A stretch of 8,895 nucleotides of DNA from Paracoccaceae bacterium (GTDB lineage: Bacteria > Pseudomonadota > Alphaproteobacteria > Rhodobacterales > Rhodobacteraceae), in NCBI GenBank assembly GCA_021648225.1, contig JAKITE010000121.1, positions 1 through 8,895 of the forward strand. The letters are read 5' to 3'. Made by a program: the position numbers and the translations under genes. The notes under the pieces are model-generated. The model did not search any database. It was not told where the DNA came from and saw only the letters and a program-made list of their open reading frames with translations. Each line of letters opens with the position of its first letter. Position 1 is the first letter of the stretch. Positions 6,964-8,895 of the stretch are shown here, in pieces.

Positions 6964-8697
6964 TTAGGTCAGGACAGTTTCAATCGCCTTGAGCGCGGTT
7001 TGCGCGGTGGCGGTGATGGACACCGTGCCAAAACCGCTATCTTTGTCGACTTCCTGAAAAAAATCATCTTCCAGCGCTGTGCGGTATTCTGCCAGCAGTT
7101 TTTTCGCGTCGATTTTATAGGTGTTACGTTTGGGAACGTCACTTTCGTTGACAATCTGGTCAAGCTTGTCTTCGAGCCGGTCATCAAATCCGGCAAGATG
7201 TTTGGTCAATTCACCCATATTGTCAGATACCTGGATGCTAAGGTCTTTGTCGTCTTTGACTGAATCCAGAATGGATGCTTTCAGCTTATCCAGCTCTGAA
7301 TTCATTTTGCTGCGCGCAAAGCTCCAGCGGATGCGGGATTCAGCAAAAGGTTTGACATCGGCAGGGATTGCTTCGTTAAAAACGCTTTTGCCATCGGCAG
7401 TTCCGGCTGCCAGCATTTTACGGATTTCAGGGATCGGTTTTAACGCCTCGGTATATTTTTTATCAGCTGCGGTGGCGACCGCCCAGTTCCAGTTTTTGCG
7501 CAGCCCGTCCACATCAGCAACCAGACCTTTGGATAATGCGGTGTTGATCTGGTCGGATAGTTCTTTGTGAACCGCATTCCAGTTTTCAAAATCCTTGGCA
7601 TCTTGGCCGGTTTCTTTTGGTGCTTCGGTTAAACCTTTCTGACGGTTTTCCTCGGCAGCTTGTTGTTCGGTCAGTTTGGCAGCGGCAAGGGCTTTGCTCA
7701 GGGCCTCGCGGATTTTTACCAGACGGGTTGTGGTTTGGTCCAAATCACCGGCTTTAAGCAATTTGGCGGTTTGATCGAGTTCGGTAGCAAGCTTGGCCCG
7801 CAAGGTTTCATTCGCAACACGGCCAAGCTGGTTGCGATAATTATTCAACACTCCCAACAGCTTGATGGCTTTTGGATCGGGCAGCGGTGGGGCCTTTGGG
7901 ATGCCATCACCTGTTGCATTTTGCAAGGCCTTCTGGATTTTGGTCAGCAGGTCTTTGGCCTCGGCGGTTTTTTTGGCTTTAAGGTGGGTTGCCGCCTGCG
8001 CCAGCGCTTTTTCGATATTGCCGCGTTTGCTGGCATCGGGCACTGTTTTTGTCTGCGTTGCGAATTTTCTGTATAGCTCCACCAGTTTGGCCAGCAGCGG
8101 GTCGGCGGTTGTTTTTGGCAAAGCCGTTTCGATCCGGTCTGCGCCTCTGGCGCATTTTTCCAGCTCATCCTGTTTGAACAGGCTGACAACCTTGGCAAAC
8201 GGCCCGGCGAATTTTTTGACATCATCCTTGCCAAGCGCCTGAAGTCGGGTTTTCAGGCCTGCCAACCGTTTGGCCAGCGCGGCTTTGTCCAGCCCTGCAT
8301 CCGCCCCGTCTTCGCCTTCAAGTTCGGGGTCGTCAGGCAACCCTTCTTCAACATCGGATTCCAGCACTTTGCCGTTATGGTCGCGGACCTCGACATTCAG
8401 CATGACTTTTTGCAGCTTGAGGTATTTTTTGAAAATTTTTGCCAGATTGGGCACTTCGCGCTGGCAATTTATAATCAGCAACTTGCCCTTGACCTCTAAC
8501 ATGCCATAGGCGGATTTTTCGCCCGGGCCTTCGTCTTTGGCGTCTTTACCGATAATATTTGCCGGTTTTTTGCGATGCATCGCCAGATAACATTCGGGAA
8601 TTTTGGTGCTTGGGTTAAAGCCAAACGGCAGCGGTGTTTTTTTGGCGATTTTGATCAGTTTTTTAAGGGCCATGCCCTCGACTTGTAACTCTGACAT
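6964..8697 (-). CDS. Gene A: 577-aa protein with small alpha/beta N-terminal domain and helical repeats, function unknown
   Basis: I do not recognise a named family. Met1 is preferred over Met9 because AGGGAG lies five bases before it, whereas the purine run before Met9 is only about two bases away. Residues 10-115 look like a small mixed domain: strand CYLAMHR, a strand pair around YGMLEVKGKLLIINC, helix LAKIFKKYLK, then strand VMLNVEVRDHNGKVLE. An acidic linker (116-133) leads to four degenerate helical repeats ending at residues 193, 258, 333 and 429. Residues 450-577 are another helical block with SRIRWSFARSKM at 454-465. No catalytic motif, signal peptide or membrane segment is visible. 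It is the first gene of the minus-strand operon. An adaptor or scaffold that binds the larger neighbours fits its modular layout, but this is inference. Confidence 0.9.
   Translation of the reverse strand: MSELQVEGMALKKLIKIAKKTPLPFGFNPSTKIPECYLAMHRKKPANIIGKDAKDEGPGEKSAYGMLEVKGKLLIINCQREVPNLAKIFKKYLKLQKVMLNVEVRDHNGKVLESDVEEGLPDDPELEGEDGADAGLDKAALAKRLAGLKTRLQALGKDDVKKFAGPFAKVVSLFKQDELEKCARGADRIETALPKTTADPLLAKLVELYRKFATQTKTVPDASKRGNIEKALAQAATHLKAKKTAEAKDLLTKIQKALQNATGDGIPKAPPLPDPKAIKLLGVLNNYRNQLGRVANETLRAKLATELDQTAKLLKAGDLDQTTTRLVKIREALSKALAAAKLTEQQAAEENRQKGLTEAPKETGQDAKDFENWNAVHKELSDQINTALSKGLVADVDGLRKNWNWAVATAADKKYTEALKPIPEIRKMLAAGTADGKSVFNEAIPADVKPFAESRIRWSFARSKMNSELDKLKASILDSVKDDKDLSIQVSDNMGELTKHLAGFDDRLEDKLDQIVNESDVPKRNTYKIDAKKLLAEYRTALEDDFFQEVDKDSGFGTVSITATAQTALKAIETVLT
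7411..8286 (-). repeat. Four degenerate helical protein repeats in gene A (residues 138-429)
   Basis: Each copy ends with a 27-residue segment that aligns without gaps: residues 167-193, 232-258, 307-333 and 403-429. Common features are a bulky residue at position 1 (F, L, L, W), mostly F/L at 8, K at 9 in three copies, Ile at 23 in all four and Leu at 27 in all four. The segments end RIETAL, KIQKAL, KIREAL and EIRKML. Copy starts are 65, 75 and 96 residues apart. The repeat is at protein level; no nucleotide repeat is apparent. Confidence 0.6.
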
Positions 8698-8702
8698 CTC
8701 AA

Positions 8703-8708
8703 CTCCCT
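8703..8708 (-). promoter_or_regulatory. Ribosome binding site of gene A (AGGGAG)
   Basis: On the minus strand AGGGAG is followed by TTGAG and the ATG at 8697. The five-base spacing supports Met1 rather than the internal Met9 as the start of gene A. Confidence 0.7.
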
Positions 8709-8744
8709 GATAGTGTTGCTTCGGGTTAAATTCCCGTGCAACTT

Positions 8745-8874
8745 ATGGTAAAGCCTATGACGGAAATCTTTTTCGATCAACCCACTTATAATTCTGTTAT
8801 TAAAAGACTAATTGCCAATAAAGAAAAAACTGTCCTCTATTTCTAATTCTGGTGCTGGCAAAAGCACCGGATAG
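8745..8874 (+). pseudogene. Possible decayed start of a P-loop protein
   Basis: A short frame opens at ATG 8745 (or 8757) and reads MTEIFFDQPTYN, then a helix-like IKRLIANKEK and strand-like TVLYF before TAA at 8844-8846. One base further on, in the next frame, the sequence reads NSGAGKST, a Walker A-like loop, followed by Gly and a TAG (8872-8874). Strand then P-loop is the normal order in P-loop NTPases, so one extra base would explain the broken frame. Against this, the first Gly of the Walker A pattern is absent, the Shine-Dalgarno is weak, and the TAG needs a second lesion. It could be chance, sequencing error or a true remnant running off the right edge. The short hairpin at 8851-8868 simply coincides with the P-loop codons. 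Confidence 0.25.
8788..8818 (-). promoter_or_regulatory. Weak candidate promoter for the A-B-C-D operon
   Basis: On the minus strand TTGGCA (8818-8813) matches five of six -35 consensus bases. It is followed after 19 bases by AATTAT (8793-8788), which matches four of six -10 bases. The spacing is longer than ideal. The surrounding sequence is the most AT-rich in the window and lies about 90 bases before gene A, a reasonable place for the operon promoter. An alternative -10, TATAAG at 8790-8785, is even further from the -35. Confidence 0.2.
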
Positions 8875-8895
8875 AAGCTAGAAGATAAAAAAATA

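Noticed and set aside
8851..8868. Hairpin GGTGC-N8-GCACC as a terminator upstream of the operon
   Set aside because: There is no T-run after it on either strand and the stem is only five base pairs; the P-loop-like codons on the plus strand can explain the sequence.
8745..8874. The P-loop fragment as the cobalamin kinase CobU/CobP, given nearby cobT
   Set aside because: The CobU/CobP loop is of the GGxRSGKS type near the extreme N-terminus; the loop here (NSGAGKST) and its 30-residue lead do not fit.
8872..8884. Direct repeat TAGAAG-C-TAGAAG as an operator
   Set aside because: Two six-base copies at the window edge are too short to support a binding site.

Overview
The window looks like part of an alphaproteobacterial chromosome. 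The main clue is the end of a CobT-type gene at the left edge, whose closing residues (ACHSGMASF and GVS) resemble alphaproteobacterial CobT. The base composition is balanced, with GC- and AT-ending codons mixed. Assignment below the class level is not supported.

Layout. Positions 1-152 (+) hold the last 49 codons of cobT, from the lower-ligand step of cobalamin synthesis. Facing it, and filling almost all the rest, is a minus-strand block read from right to left: gene A (8697-6964, 577 aa), a short frame B (6929-6630, 99 aa), gene C (6675-3340, 1111 aa) and gene D (3322-149, 1057 aa). The gaps are 34 nt between A and B, a 46-nt overlap in different frames between B and C, and 17 nt between C and D, so the block reads as one operon. 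The stop codons of D and cobT overlap on a shared TTAA. The last 200 bases (8698-8895) are AT-rich. They contain a weak promoter candidate for the operon and what may be a decayed plus-strand gene start with a P-loop-like motif.

The minus-strand proteins are the interesting part. Together they amount to roughly 2,830 residues of mostly alpha-helical, Lys/Ala/Asp/Glu-rich protein. I see no recognisable catalytic motif, no signal peptide and no named family. A has a small alpha/beta N-terminal domain followed by four degenerate helical repeats. C is a long helical and coiled-coil protein with an L-x-[IV]-[FY]-x-DNPF motif near both ends. D carries several glycine/alanine-rich hydrophobic helices that could insert into or line a membrane. 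C and D share an aligned KWMPxT...[FW]xSFK motif, which links them as parts of one machine or as products of an old common module. B is most likely the true N-terminus of C, cut off by a one-base shift in a short A-run at 6677-6681. A joined B+C protein would be about 1,196 residues.

The working picture is that A, B+C and D are co-expressed subunits of an uncharacterised large helical assembly. Its function cannot be read from the sequence, and cobT appears to be a bystander at the insertion boundary.
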